Part shown: one piece after another, positions 42,831 through 55,012 of the stretch | How the letters are laid out: each line of letters starts with the position of its first letter | Position numbering within the stretch: the first letter of the stretch is position 1 | From: Euclidia mi | Lineage: Eukaryota > Arthropoda > Insecta > Lepidoptera > Erebidae | Direction: 5' to 3' | Assembly: GCA_944739405.2 (NCBI GenBank) | Contig: OX123209.2 | Coordinates: 8,563,217 to 8,627,216 of the forward strand | Length of the DNA stretch: 64,000 nt | Program-made: the position numbers and the translations under genes | Notes under the pieces: model-generated | Told to the model about the DNA's origin: nothing | What the model saw: the letters and a program-made list of their open reading frames with translations, nothing else | Databases searched by the model: none

Positions 42831-43124
42831 AGTCTGTGCGGAAAGGAATGTGTGTGGCGAAAATTGGAACTGAAGAAAGGTAAAATTGAAATTCAAAAAA
42901 GGCAAAACTCTACACAGTTCAGAGGGAATTATTGTTTAACATTATTCAGTTTTGTCACAAAGAGAAAGCGGCAAAACACACGCTCATTGATGTTAATAAT
43001 GCCACGAAACTTGTGGCGGCTATGACTGGTATGTAAGTGATTTTACCTGTTATTAGTGTTTTTCCTGTTTCTTGACTTTCTGTGTAACCTTTGACCTCTG
43101 ATGCTTAAGAATGTTTATAAATTA

Positions 43125-43330
43125 TCTTAATATATAAAATCCTTGCGTTACTGACTGACTGACAGACACGCTACAGCCGAAACTATTGGGCGCAGGAAGC
43201 TGAAATTTGGCATGTATATTCCTTGGGGACCGTAGGGGTGCACTAAGAAGGGATTTCCCGAAATTCCCACGGATCGGCCTAAACGGGTAAATTTAAAAAA
43301 AATGCAGGCGTAGCTGCTGGCGTCCTCTAG
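43125..43330 (+). mobile_element. Helitron-like MITE, copy 1 (206 bp)
   Basis: Starts tcttaatatataaaatcctt and ends cgtcctctag, with A before TC and T after CTAG, the A/T insertion rule and TC...CTRR ends of Helitrons. It lies in the intron of the IS630-like transposase. No target duplication, as expected. Confidence 0.75.
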
Positions 43331-44482
43331 TTTGTTATAAAAGCAAAAAAATATATTTTTTTCGTTCTTTTTTGGTAGAATGCACAACAAGTCTTGATAT
43401 TTTCGGTTTATAAGTATTACATTTATAATTTGTTTCTGATGTACTTATTTTTTTTCAGGTGTCATTAGAAATACTATATAACAAATAAAAAAGGAAGGTG
43501 CAACAAATAATGGAGTGTGGCGCACACCTGGGAAAAACCGTAAAGGACGACCCAAAAAAGCGTTACTTGATGACTTTGATAAGTGTGTGATACGTAACAA
43601 AGTTCGTGAATTTTACAATTTTACGCTGTATGGAAGGAGGTACCAACTTTGAGGAAGCTTCATCGTGTGTTAAAAGAAGATAAACTTTTGCGGTGGAATA
43701 ACTACTCTCCATTGTGTTTTAAAAGAACTGGGTTACAAATATAGAAAATGCGAGTCAAAACGAAAAGTTCTTATTGAGAGAAATGATATTGTGATCTGGC
43801 AAGCTAAGCATTTGAGAACAATGAAGCGTTTCAGGGAATCTAGAAAACCAGTTGTATACAATGACGAAACATATATTCATACTGCACATGAAGTGAATAA
43901 GTGTTGGCAAGGTCCGGGTGAGCCTGGAGTTAGTAAGTCAATTTCTCTAGGTGAAAGATATATTATTGTCCATGCATGTAGCAGGGAAGGGTTCATAGAA
44001 AATTGTTTGCTTGCCTATAAAACTAAATGTGTTTCGGCAGACTACCACCATGACATGAACCGAAACAATTTTACTAAATGGACAAAAGAAAAACTTTTAC
44101 CTAATTTGAAAGAACGATCTGTCATTGTGCTTGATAATGCATCTTACCATAGTACACGCCTGAATAAGCCTCCAAGTAGCAACGACAGGAAAGATACTTT
44201 GAAAAAATGGTTGGACGAAAAAGGCATAGAATATCCTGATGAAATGCAACTAAAAATGAACTTTAGGTTTAGTAAAAAAGAACAAAGAAGAACCAATATT
44301 TGAAATAGATCAAATAATTGAGGAGCATGGTTATTCTGTTGTCAGGTTACCACCGTGTCACTGCGATCTGAATGCAATAGAAATGATATGGAGTTTAGTG
44401 ATAAGACAAGTAGCATCAAAGAATGTAAATATTTCAGCAAAAGAACTTTTGCCAATTATTCATGAATGCTTCGAAAATATTA

Positions 44483-45906
44483 AGCCAGGACCAAGCTTGC
44501 GTCCGCGGTGGCGTGCGCGGTGGCGATCAGATGTTGTGTACGAACTTATAGCGACGTGTTCACATCTACGCGTCCTCGGATTGGACGCGGCGTCCGGAGC
44601 AGCGTCTGCACGCGGCGGTGGCGATTAGATCGCGCTTGTTGCGTTAGGACGCTGCACGCAGCTATTATTTGTTGAGGAAACTGTGTTTTAGTAGATTTTA
44701 AGCATAGACTAATGATTGGTCTCTCTTTGCTCTACAAGACAGAGCCCTCATACTTGTAAAATGAGGCAGAAAAAACCATGCCAAATGGCATGGTTGAGCC
44801 TGTCACATTGACAGCCGTGTGTCAGGTGCATAAATCCACCAAATTAATTACGGAAATAATTCGCTGTAAAATGCCAAGTTGCGTTGTTTATTCCGTGTAA
44901 AAATAACTCAGCCATTAAATAAGAAGGTATCTGGGATCACATACCATCTGTAACTATTACTCAAGTTTCAGATGGCAAAACTATTAATGGAACATGAATT
45001 AGCACACATTCGTGAACCTTCTCCTATCGTTAATAGGTCTCCACAAGTTGTTTCAGAATATTACAGAAATTTTGCAAGTGATGAAAGTGTATGTAATAAC
45101 ATTGAATGAAATACTGATTATAAAATAAAAAAATATGAGTACTTACTTATGTATTTATTTTCAGAACAGTTTTTAGCGTGATCTCTACTTAAAGTCGTAT
45201 ACCTACCTAAATAACAACAATAGCAGCCTAAATCAGCCTAAGGTTACTTATTCTAAATTATTAAATTTATATTTTAAAGTCAACAGAAACGAGTATTTTT
45301 ATATTTGTTTCTGTTAAGTTTAAAACGCTATATATATTATAAGCTTTGTGATACGATGCTTATGATTTAATTTTTAAAATTAGTGCTTACTAACCTTAAA
45401 GTAATACACAGACGCTCTTCTGGTCATATTGGGTTGCGATAATTTGTGTACTCTTTTTTAATAGAGCATCTAATCATATTCAAAAGATTATCAAAGCATT
45501 CACTAGAAATTCTATAGTAAACGTAAAATCGCTCTTCATCTTTACGTAATTTCCAGTGCAAGGTATGAAATTCACCTTCCCTTTCTGTGGTTTCATTTAT
45601 TCTGTGTATCCAAACAATTGTTTTTCTTAAGAAAAAATTATAAGGCGTTATCGAATGATGGTAGGTATACTTCACTGGCGCAGTATATCATACCCACCTC
45701 AAGTTCACTTCTTGTTCCTCTTCGTCTTCAATAATAGCAGACAGAAGTAAAATTTCTTCAATTTCACTATCGGTATCAGACAGCATTTTAGTGACGCGAC
45801 TGCAGCCTGGTGAACGCCTGAACGAACGCGACAGTGTGCACAACTTTTGCATGCGCAATAATCGCCACCGCGGACGCGAGCTGAACGCGTTGGTTTGGTC
45901 GTGGCT
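44483..45906 (-). mobile_element. Harbinger element, 1424 bp, with TTA duplication
   Basis: Flanked by tta (44480-44482 and 45907-45909). Ends start agccaggaccaa and (right, read inward) agccacgaccaa, and both sides then share a gcgtccgcggtggcg block. Harbinger elements duplicate TWA/TTA. It interrupts the IS630-like transposase. Inside, only the N-terminal piece of a Harbinger transposase remains; the rest is AT-rich (44700-45420), so it is non-autonomous. Confidence 0.88.
45424..45690 (-). pseudogene. Harbinger transposase N-terminal fragment
   Basis: Residues VWIHRINETTEREGEFHTLH, LRKDEERFYVYYRISSECFD and NLLNMI match the usual opening of Harbinger transposases (WVHPI...GEF..L...LR.D..RF..Y.RMS...FD.LL). 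It ends in a stop after RNPI and the DDE domain is missing. Confidence 0.8.
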
Positions 45907-46012
45907 TTACAGCAGAATATTGGAGAAAAGAGTGCGATCATGTGAAACATGTTGAAGAAAAATATTGGGAATAAGGCCATTTGATAGAAGATATGCAAGA
46001 ATTTATAATTAA

Positions 46013-46219
46013 CTAGAGGACGCCAGCAGCTACGCCTGCAATTTTTTTTAATTTACCCGTTTTGGCCGATCCCGTGGGAATTTCGGGCAATCCCTTCTTA
46101 GTGCACCCTTACGGTCCCCAAGGAACATACATGCCAAATTTCAGTTTCCTGCGCCCAATAGTTTCGGCTGTAGCGTGTCTGTCAGACAGTCAGTAACGTA
46201 AGGATTTTATATATTAAGA
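46013..46219 (-). mobile_element. Helitron-like MITE, copy 2 (207 bp, inverted)
   Basis: The reverse-orientation counterpart of 43125-43330, about 90% identical, with the same TC and CTAG ends and A/T flanks on the minus strand. It separates the last two coding pieces of the IS630-like transposase. Confidence 0.75.
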
Positions 46220-46346
46220 TGTTAGAGATTAAAGCACATAAATTTCTGATGGAGATGACTCCTTCGATCTTTCCCGTGATTCTATGAATAGAATCATGTC
46301 TGGCATTGAATATTTGGAATCAGATTGTGATTACGATTCTGATTAA

Positions 46347-47337
46347 TAATCTGCAGTGGCCTCTACACTACATTACATGAACTTTAACTGCAGCTGCTCT
46401 GCGATTCAATTTACACCTGCCTGATGTGGCTATCCGCGCATTGGATTATTATTGTGGCCATTATTATTGTAAATATAAATAAATTTAGATAAATAAATAT
46501 GTTTGTCATATTCCTAATTGTTTCTATTTACTTAGTTACCTATAAAAATTGGTCAAAAATGTGAATTCTACATTACGAGGTCGAGGGTTCGAGTCCCTTT
46601 AGTAATTTTTAACTTATGTACCCTCCTGTCTGTTTGAGTAATACAGGCTCAACAGATCAAGATTTTTAGTCGCACTATAATTAATGAACAATGTTGCCAA
46701 CATGAGAAATACGGTAAGTACGTATTGTTGCGCCCTCAAATCAAGTCTGTTCTCTTTCCGCACAGACTCTTGCACACGTGAAATTCTTAATACAAAATAC
46801 TAATTTACTACTATGAACAACCTCTTAGTAGCTGTTACTTCGAATCTTACTCTTGTTATATTCAGCGCAAGTTAAATACTTGATGCGGGGTGCATTGAAA
46901 GTTTGCAATGTGGGAGCGCACAGCATTGTATGTTGCTAGACCTTTGTCTTAGAGCCAGGACGGAAACAAATACTTCTTGATGCTGATGGATTACTACGAA
47001 GTGTCCTAAAGTACCCATTTGCAATATCAGATCACGAAGCTTCAAGTGGCCAAGCTCGGTGGAGATTCGGCGAATATAAAGTGGGGAACGTCCTATCGGT
47101 CTCATTCGTCTTTGGCTTCGCTTGAGTAATGGGATTGGTGGTATCAGACGGGTGAAACTGGAGATATTTTCGGAGATTTCAACGAAGGTTATTAAAAGAC
47201 AAATGTTATTCATGCCACAAACACCGCAATTTTCAAAGCAATATTTGTTTTGTGTTGGCCATAAAAAATATAGGTACAGAGTTATTTGATGGCGTTGGCC
47301 TTGGCATCGTATTTACTGGAGCCTTTATAAATTAATA
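46347..47337. other. Non-coding stretch with a third 93-bp unit
   Basis: 46564-46590 has a box-B-like gggttcgagtccc without the rest of a tRNA. 46785-46875 is the outlying 93-bp unit. 46880-47220 carries an open minus-strand frame of 113 codons with no family resemblance, and I doubt it is a gene. Confidence 0.45.
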
Positions 47338-47339
47338 TA

Positions 47340-48150
47340 GGGGAGGTAGGGGAGCATTGGGCAGTCGGGAAGTTTGGGCAGCCCCTCATTTCTCGAAATC
47401 TATGTTAGATATTTTTTGGGCATGCCCAATTGCTCACTCTGTTTTAAGTGCATTTTGGTGTTACAGTTTTGTACTTTTTAGTTGTGCCTATTGGTATGAA
47501 TGACTTAATTATTTCTTTTCAGGGCAATGCCGTTTTCATTTAAAAAGAAAAACAAGCGACGCGAAATCCCTAACGTAATGTTATTTTGCGCGTATTGGAA
47601 GAGGTTTCTAATGGTGGGAAAATTAAAACTACTGCGATTTAATATGATATACCCTGGTCTAACCTTCAAAGATATTTAATGCAGGGAGGCGTCACAAAGT
47701 ATACTTCTTCTAAAATTTAAATTTGACAAGCCTCTCTCGGACATACCAAATATTATATAAGGTTAATTAAGTCCTATATCGTGCAATAATAATTCTAAGT
47801 CACTTTGTTTAATATTTTTTTAAGTTTAATATAAGAAAATATATTTGTATTACAATTTTATATAGCAATGTTATTTAATACTTAAGCATAGTAGTATAGT
47901 AAAACACTATGGTGCATATTAAATACAATGCCCAAACCTCCCTATAGGGGTGCCCATACCTCCCGACCACCGGGAGGACATGTGTCAGAAGATCTTTGGT
48001 AACTTTGAGACTAATTATAATACCCAAACTTTTCTTATCAACTGCCAAATATGTGTGCTAGATATATTTCGAATAACATTTTGATTATGATAAAAAATAA
48101 CGGTTTTATTACCATCTATGTAAAAAGTGCCCAATGCTCCCAACCTCCTC
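47340..48150 (+). mobile_element. pogo-like element, 811 bp, TA-flanked
   Basis: Inverted ends (ggggaggtaggggagcattg left; gaggaggttgggagcattgg right, read inward) with TA on both outer sides (47338-47339, 48151-48152). The interior codes a short psq/pogo-type DNA-binding domain only, so it is non-autonomous. Confidence 0.78.
47527..47720 (+). pseudogene. Pipsqueak/pogo-type HTH domain remnant
   Basis: It opens MPFSFKKKNKRREIP and, after a frame change, reads RVLEEVSNGGKIKTTAI, then a TAA, then YDIPWSNLQRYLMQGGVT. The spacing of EEV..GGKIKTTA..YDIP...L.RY is the DNA-binding helix-turn-helix of pogo/CENP-B-like transposases. The DDE domain is absent. Confidence 0.68.
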
Positions 48151-48152
48151 TA

Positions 48153-48765
48153 CATTGTAGTGATGTAACGAATGTCATTTTTTAGACATTCGCGAATGCG
48201 AATGCAAATTCGAATATCTGCTGCCAACATTCGCGAATGTGAATGCGAATATTCAGTTTTGTACAAAATTGGCGCCATTTGTCTTTAACTTGGTGACCTT
48301 GGTGGGGCGTTCCTGTTCAAACGAATGGCGTTCCGTTTGTTTTTTGTTCCGAGAATAGCCGAGTTGATAAGAATAGCCGAGTTGATATGAACGCATCTGA
48401 CTGAAGTGTCATTGTTGCTAGATGGGGATATTTAGTGCCCCTGGGACTCTCTCTTGCTGGGCGGCGACAATGTATTATCAGTTGGCTACAAGTTAGGCTA
48501 TCCCAGGGCTACACGCGCGCTACAGCCAGGCGATTCAAGAAAACATATTCTGGCAGCCCTGATTCCGCTCGCGCTGACTGGGTCGTTTCGGATTTTTAGA
48601 TAAACGAAACGAGACGAGAGATTTTAAGAACGAAAACATTTTGTGAAGAACCGTTTTTTTTTTCTCGTACATACAAGCCATATGTCCAAAAATTATAAAG
48701 GTGCAATTTTCTATAGATTTATACATATTATTATACCTAAGTATATAAATTATTCACGCATCCAA
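48153..48765. other. Non-coding stretch with attcgcgaatg repeats
   Basis: The words attcgcgaatg / attcgcgaatgtg recur at 48190-48250, in the style of hAT termini. gaatagccgagttgata is directly duplicated at 48353-48387. No gene. Confidence 0.45.
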
Positions 48766-51055
48766 AATTGGAGGGCGAAAAATGATCGTGAGTAATCGTG
48801 AATCTTCTACTGAAATAAGCTACGACCCGGCAGGACAGACAGAGTAATCAATCCATTTCTTTTAAGAATTTGTTTGGAGCCTATTTTGCCCGAGTCTATA
48901 CAAAGTCGAATCCAAATGAGAAATTTGACGCGTCTAGTTATTTGGATTTAGTTAATAAAAGTAGTTCATCTTTCGGTGCACTTTTGATAAATAGCAAAGA
49001 AATAATGCAAAAATTAAAAAGTCTAGATATTACTAAGGGTGCTGGGCCTGATGGAATTCCACCACTTTTTGTTAAAAACTGCGCTTCTAACCTGGTAACA
49101 CCACTGCAAATGATCTTTGAATCGTCTATCGCCAGTGGTATCTTTCCCGATGAATGGAAATTTGCTAAAGTGGTACCTATCCACAAGTCAGGTAGCAAAG
49201 ACGACGTCACCAATTATAGGCCAATTTCCATCCTCTCCACAATGGCGAAGGTGTTCGAGTCCGTAATTTGTCCTTACATTCAAAATTATTTTTCGAAATA
49301 TTTGTCGTTAAATCAACACGGATTCGTAAGGCGAAGGTCTACTTCTACGAATCTGATTTTGTTTATAGAAGACTTGGCTGAAGCCATTGACCGCCATCAA
49401 GAGGTGGATGTTATTTATACTGATTTCAGTAAAGCCTTCGACAAAGTTTCTCATTCCATATTAGTTGACAAATTATCAGTTTATGGCTTTTGTGGCAATT
49501 TTCTTAATTGGTTGCATTCCTACCTGTCGGATCGGTCTTCGTACGTGGTGATAAATGGTTTCAGATCTCATCTGTTTTCTAACTCCTCCGGTGTGCCGCA
49601 AGGGTCCCATTTGGGACCCATTTTGTTCAACATATTTATAAATGATTTACCAACTACCATTTTAAAATCGAATGTTTATATGTTTGCCGACGACCTGAAA
49701 ATTTCGCGCATTATTCACACCACCGAGGACATAAACATGTTACAACATGGCTTGGATCACGTTCACCGCTGGTGTAATAACAACAAGATGCACTTAAACA
49801 TTGATAAATGCTATCATGTAAAATTCTCTCGTAAACATAACCCTGCTAGATCATCTTATTCAATAGGGCACCACCCCATACGTCAGGTAGATTCAATTAA
49901 GGACCTCGGTGTCATCTTGGACAACAAACTAACATTTGAACTTCAAAGAGAGAATACTATCAAAAGAGCATCAACAATGTTAGGATTTGTCATAAGAAAC
50001 GGAAAATATTTCGCAAAGCACATACGAAAATATTATTATATAATACCTTAGTGCGTAGTATCCTCGAATATTGCCCTATTGTCTGGAGACCTCATTACTC
50101 TACTCATATACTTAGACTTGAAAGAATCCAGAAGCGATTCTTGTGGCACTTGGCATTTTCGACCGGTATAGCTAAAACGGCGAGAAAATATGAAAACAGG
50201 TTGAGTGTTTTCAAATTACCATCACTTGAAAAACGAAGAACGCTTCTGGACTTAAACTTTGTATATAAACTTCTGCACGATGAAGTGGATTGCTCGGCAC
50301 TTATTGGTAAATTAAAGTTCAAAGCTCCAAGTCGAATACCCCGTGGCACAATACAACTTATGGTCCCTCCGTTTCGATCAACAGTTTTGGGTTACAATTC
50401 ACCCATTCCTAGATTATGTAGAGCTGTAAACAAATATTGCACAATCGATGTTGACATTTTTTCCATGTCAAGGAATGAGTTTCGGAGGCACATTTTTATG
50501 AAAGTGCTTGATTAGAAAGAATTTAATGGATTATAGAATTTATATTTACTTCTAATTTGGATTTCTTATTAATTTGTTCTTATTAATTTATTTTTAATAT
50601 TAATTCAGTTTTAAAATTACCAATTAAAATTAATTTAAGCTTATTGGCATTTATATTTGTATTTTTTTTCTGTTTGTTGTGCCTACTTTCTAATAATTTT
50701 ATGTTACAATAATAATTATTATGACATGTATGGGAATAGATCACATTGTTAAATTTTAATACCTACCTACTGTTAAGATTAAAGTTGAATATTGCAACAA
50801 TATGATAGACATATATACGTAAATAGTTAAAGACCTCTTATTACACAATATTAAATATATTTTATATTAATATATTTTTAGTTACTTACTTACATTTTTG
50901 CTTTTCATTACAAATTAAAATTTCTGATGCATGCGGTATTCACCTTTAATTAGTTATGCAATTTTTGTTTTAAAGACTGTAATATGTATAGTTTTAGTGT
51001 TGTAAATATTGTAATAACTGTTGGTGAATCTATTAAATAAATAAAAAATAAATAA
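48766..51055 (+). mobile_element. 5'-truncated jockey-type LINE with A-rich tail
   Basis: RT coding sequence followed by a 0.5-kb AT-rich 3' UTR ending in ttaaataaataaaaaataaa at about 51030-51055. There is no endonuclease, so the 5' end is truncated near 48.8 kb. I could not identify a target duplication. Confidence 0.8.
48841..50515 (+). pseudogene. LINE reverse transcriptase, nearly full, one frameshift
   Basis: Palm and finger blocks in order: AGPDGIPPLFVKNC, FAKVVPIHKSGSKDDVTNYR, IYTDFSKAFDKVSHSILVDK, NSSGVPQGSHLGPILFNIFI and the active site VYMFADDLKISR. Then come HLNIDKCYHVKFSR and DLGVILDNKLTF. At about 50045 one frameshift separates the thumb and C-terminal part (RSILEYCPIVWRPHYSTHIL, LERIQKRFLWHLAF) ending at 50515. 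Otherwise open for 550 codons, so relatively young. Confidence 0.92.
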
Positions 51056-51490
51056 AGAACCACTCCTAATCATGCATCAAAAATACACATAGCTTTAAGT
51101 TTATTCCATAATGGAACACCGTTTTTTCAATGTTTTACTATCTAATACAATATTATATTATTATATATCAACTAACATCGAGTATTAGTCTGTCAATCTA
51201 AAAAAAATAAAAAAGAAAACGAAATGACTTCGTTAAACCGTTTGATTGGATTGTTCATAGAATAATAGTTAATAAAAACAGCTCTATAAGGTGTAGATTC
51301 CTGTAACCATAGTAAGAACTGCGTTTGTGTTTTGTTTACGTGATCAATGTTACACGCAAAATGTTCGTGTCGTTCGTAGTGGCTGCTTTTTCGTTTTGTA
51401 TACATATAACCGAACGTTTGACAAATAAGTGAGAAACAGTTCGTTCGTTTTACATAGACAAATTTGAAACCGTTCTCCATAAAACGCCCT
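51056..51490. other. Non-coding stretch
   Basis: No recognisable gene. The minus-strand frame at 51193-51480 (95 codons) has no family features. Confidence 0.4.
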
Positions 51491-51989
51491 GTACAGTCAA
51501 CAGCAAAAGTAGATAATCAAAATCAGAAATTCAATACTAATTAATGGAGTTCGCGTCAGAACTATGTGGCGTCGAAGTGATTCAAAAGTATGTGATTGTA
51601 AATTATACCAATCATTAACTACTAGTACAGCTGCTATATTCGTGATCAGTTTTGACTCCAAAAGTTATTAACTCAATTCACATCAGAACTAAGAAGTGAA
51701 AAAAAGTTCAAAACTAGTCAACAGTTAAAATCAAATATGATGAAACTGAGGCCACGTCATCATGGGGTAAATAATTTATCCATGCTTATTTTTCAATTAC
51801 CCCAGTAATTTAATTTGTTATGTTTTACGGAAAAACAGCTGAATTGGATAAAACATTGCATATTTAACACTTTCAAGGACAGTAAACGAGACACAATTGA
51901 AGTTTTAATGTTATCATGCCTATAGACGTTAACTGTCCTTCAAACTGTTAATATAATTTTTAGACTTTATTATTTATTAATTTTTTTAG

Positions 51990-52233
51990 ACTCACGCCTT
52001 TATCCCCGAAGGGGTAGGCAGAGGTGTAATATTACAGTCACATTTTGACATGATTTTTTAGGTCCCACGTAATAGGGGGCGAACCTATTACAGCTACCGG
52101 GCACATCCCCAGACTCCGTGCTGCTACTGAGAATTTGGAAAAACCCAGTAACACTTGCCCGAGCCGGGAATCGAACCCGAGACTTCCGATCAGCAGACGC
52201 ATACGCTATCCACTGGACCACAGAGGAAGTCTT
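51990..52233 (-). mobile_element. tRNA-derived SINE (Arg-tRNA-like head)
   Basis: On the minus strand, tcctctgtggtccagtggat (box A) and gggttcgattcccggc (box B) lie at tRNA spacing, followed by the tail shared with the SINEs at 31.7 and 54.1 kb (tatccccgaaggggtaggc on plus). The head differs from those copies, so it is a different subfamily or a recombinant. It lacks an acceptor stem and is not a tRNA gene. Confidence 0.82.
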
Positions 52234-52910
52234 TGTATATTTAATATAATTATGCCAAATTTCATCTCTCATGTATTTTGTTTTTTGTAACTTCTGTCAA
52301 ATGTTCAAAAGTACCTGATGTGATACAAAACGATAATTCGATAAATATAATTATCTTTGCATGTTTGTGCATTTATGTCAATGTTCAAAAGTAGCTGATG
52401 CGATACAAAATTATAACTCAATGATTGCTTTTGCCTAGTCAGCTACAATATCTGTCACAGTACACAGTGTACCTATCTGTCACAGACTAATGCTATGCCT
52501 TGCGTTTTGTTTCTTTTTTTATGTTGTACTTTTTCCGTGTGTTTGAAATAGAAATAGTTTTATGATAAGTCGATTATACCGATTTAGTAACGTTTAGTTT
52601 AGTCTATTGTGAATTTTGACTATGGTCACACTGAACTGTCAACTTCCGTTTTTTGCCTTGAAAAATTACCACGTTGTCGTCTCGTAAAATATCGCCTTTT
52701 GAATTAACGCGAAATGAATTAACTTGTAAATACTTATAATTGCCGCTTTTGACTTCCGGCAAAGTTTGTGATAAATTTGTGACATATTATTGAACATTGA
52801 CCTTTGTAAAACTGATTTGTGAATCCTGTGTCTACCACTTGCATCGTGCATTGAAGACGCTGCGTTGGAGTCTGGTAAAGTAAAGATAATTCACTTGCTA
52901 ATATAGGCCA

Positions 52911-53018
52911 ATTTTAGTCTTGTGTGTATCTAGCTTGCCTCCAGGACTCCACTCAAGAACATCAATTTTAGTCTTGTGTGTATCTAGCTTGCTTCCAGGA
53001 CTCCACAATACTTGTATT
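52911..53018. repeat. 54-bp unit, two tandem copies
   Basis: The block attttagtcttgtgtgtatc through ccaggactccac occurs at 52911 and 52965 with one or two differences. Confidence 0.85.
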
Positions 53019-53687
53019 CACTGTGCAACACAGTGCATTTGAGTCTGAGATTTGTTGTGGCTGACAAGGGCTGATGAATAGAATCACGCTTCCACAAATC
53101 TGCTGCAATTAATCCCAGCTCCTTCTAGCCAAACTCTAGACACTGTGAATGTGACAAATAAATAGTTTTTTATAGGTTTGTATAAAAAACCGGAAGGTAG
53201 ATTGATAATTTTATCTTTAGGGCATTATTTATATTGACTTCGCGCTTTTGTCACACTGCTAGCAAGAGTTCTGTTGGAATAGTGCAAAAATCCAAGTATC
53301 GAAACTCTTTAATGTCAATCTGTAATTTGGATGTCACGTACAATATATGAATTTGAATTTTGAATACAATATTGCTGACAGTGTGACCATATGTGGCAGG
53401 ATCCTGCCTTTTTGGCAGGTTTAGCCCTTTATTTTACTCTCTGGCACTTTTGTTTGACGTTTTAGAAATCTGGCAGTATTTGGCAGTATAAGCAATTTAA
53501 GCTGGCAGATTTGGCAGTATAGCCGCTACAGCCCATAAAAAGAGTAGGATGCAGTATCGAGAAAGGAAAATAAAGTAAGTGCGAATTTTAAAATGCCTAT
53601 GGCAACACCGGCAACGCAAAGACCTTTGGTTCGGGGATTTCCCAGAACATCTCTAATTGGATTTGTAGTTCATTCCATTGTAAACCT

Positions 53688-54853
53688 AAAGCCCGCTCCA
53701 CACTTCACGCGAGATTCTCACCGAGATTCTCCCGGAGAATTCTCTAGAGAATCTCGGCGAGAACTGCCCTGGGTCCACACTCGCAAGGTTCTCACTACAT
53801 TTCACGCGCTCGACGACAATGGACGCTGAAATTGCTACTGCGACAAGCTTGTTGTTGTGCGCATAAGCGTATTACAATTACGCTTATATTAAAGATTAGC
53901 TGACACAGCGAACTCCGTATCGCCTTTTTAAGACTTTTTATTTAACTCCCTTTTTTCCAAGCCCCTTTTCCAAAGTTACCATTGACTTAGCGCTTAATCT
54001 CTTGTCATTTCAGAGTCTATAAATGATGAATGTCTATAAACATATATACATATCGTCACGCCTTTTATCCCCGAATGGGTAGGCAGAGGTGTATTTCTAC
54101 ACCCACTTTTCGCCAGAAATACTTTAGTCCCAAGTAATAAGGCGCGAGTCTATTGCCGTACCGGGTACATTTCCAGACTCCGTGCTGCTACTGAGAATTT
54201 CGTGACAGAAAAATCCAATAACACTGCCCGAACCAGGGATCGAACCCGGGACCTCCCGATCACACGCGCACATTTATGCCGCGAGACCAACGAGGCAGCA
54301 TAGGGTTTGATGTCGAGTTTTCCGTCTCTATACGCAAAGATAGTATTTGCATCGTATCCCTTAGTCGCCTCTTACGACACCCACGGGAAGATAGGGGGTG
54401 GTGACACTTGTATTCTATGCCGTCAACCACAAGGTTAAACAAACATAGATTTTTATATAATATTGAATTCCCCATTCCTTAAAATATCGGAGACGATAAC
54501 ACAAAACAAGTTCCGCTTGAATGCGTTCCAGGAATGTCAATTCTTATTCATTTTCCAAATAACGCTGCTCATAATCAAAGTAGCTCAAACGGTATCAGTA
54601 TCACTCAATTAAGTAGGTACAACTACTCTCTTCGGCACCTCGCGTGCAACTGAGAAACGTGCGAATGTGGAGCCGTTCAAGTTCTCGCCTGTTTCGCGCG
54701 TTCTCGGCTCCTTTGTCTCGCGCCAAAAAACCGACAAAAACTGGAGAACAATCCGAGAACCTGCGAAGAATATGCGAATCGGCTCCACATTCACGTTTCT
54801 CGTGGTTTTCGCGCGTTCACGCGAGATTCTCGCGTGAATGTGGAGCGGGCTTT
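53688..54853. mobile_element. MITE with inverted ends, containing a SINE
   Basis: The left end aaagcccgctccacacttca and the right end, read inward, aaagcccgctccacattcac are inverted, and both continue cgcgagattctc / cgcgagaatctc. Repeated gagattct/agaatctc words extend inward on both sides. There is no coding sequence. The target duplication is ambiguous (TAA versus TTA), which would suit Harbinger. Confidence 0.75.
54056..54436 (-). mobile_element. tRNA-derived SINE, second full copy
   Basis: About 90% identical to 31741-32116, with the same box A, box B (gggttcgatccctgg on minus) and cttttatccccgaa end. It lies inside the MITE inside the hAT inside the Tc1-type element, the deepest level of that nest. 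Confidence 0.85.
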
Positions 54854-55012
54854 AAAGTGCGAAGCAAAATGTTTATATTAATATAATATCTTTGCTTTTG
54901 TGTGTGTCAGTTGTTTCTTATTAGTCGGACTAGAAGAAAAACTGTCGGAAAACCTATTTTGTTTCGGATTTCGTGCGGTGTGAGTGTGAATGTTTTTCAT
55001 TCCTGATTTAAC

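Larger units (their letters stand above)
42903..46346 (+). pseudogene. IS630/Tc1-mariner-like DDE_3 transposase, in pieces
   Basis: Exon 1 (about 42903-43028) has FCHKEKAAKHTLIDVNNATK and LVAAMT before a gtatgtaag donor. Exon 2 begins at 43459 (after tttcag) in phase: GVIRNTI, a TAA, then GRPKKALLDDFDKCVIR. Catalytic blocks: VVYNDETYIHTAHEVNK, RSVIVLDNASYHSTRLN, and after a frameshift RLPPCHCDLNAIEMIWSL. This is a D,D,E set with an unusually long second spacing (about 90 residues). The frame is cut at 44482 by a Harbinger MITE, resumes at about 45925 (EYWRKECDHVKHVEEKYWE) and is cut again by a MITE at 46013. It ends SGIEYLESDCDYDSD at 46346. All the pieces needed are here, but several stops and shifts disable it. 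Confidence 0.82.
42831..46768 (+). mobile_element. IS630-like DDE transposon, host of a small nest
   Basis: An exact 15-bp inverted end, agtctgtgcggaaag, lies at 42831-42845 and inverted at 46754-46768. Direct 93-bp repeat units lie on both outer sides. Inside are two exons of a transposase, two inverted Helitron-like MITEs and a Harbinger MITE. I could not confirm a TA duplication at both ends. Confidence 0.65.
51656..53370. other. Non-coding interior of the Tc1-type element
   Basis: Apart from a SINE (51990-52233) and a 54-bp tandem duplication at 52911-53018 (agtcttgtgtgtatctagct), no coding or RNA features are seen. Confidence 0.5.

Noticed and set aside
46564..46600. Box-B-like sequence suggesting a tRNA
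   Set aside because: Only the T-arm is present, with no D-arm or acceptor stem upstream.
46872..47213. 113-codon minus-strand frame as a gene
   Set aside because: No recognisable domain, and the opposite strand looks equally repeat-like.
52140..52233. A possible arginine tRNA gene on the minus strand
   Set aside because: Boxes A and B are good, but no acceptor stem pairs across the ends and the sequence runs into a shared SINE tail.
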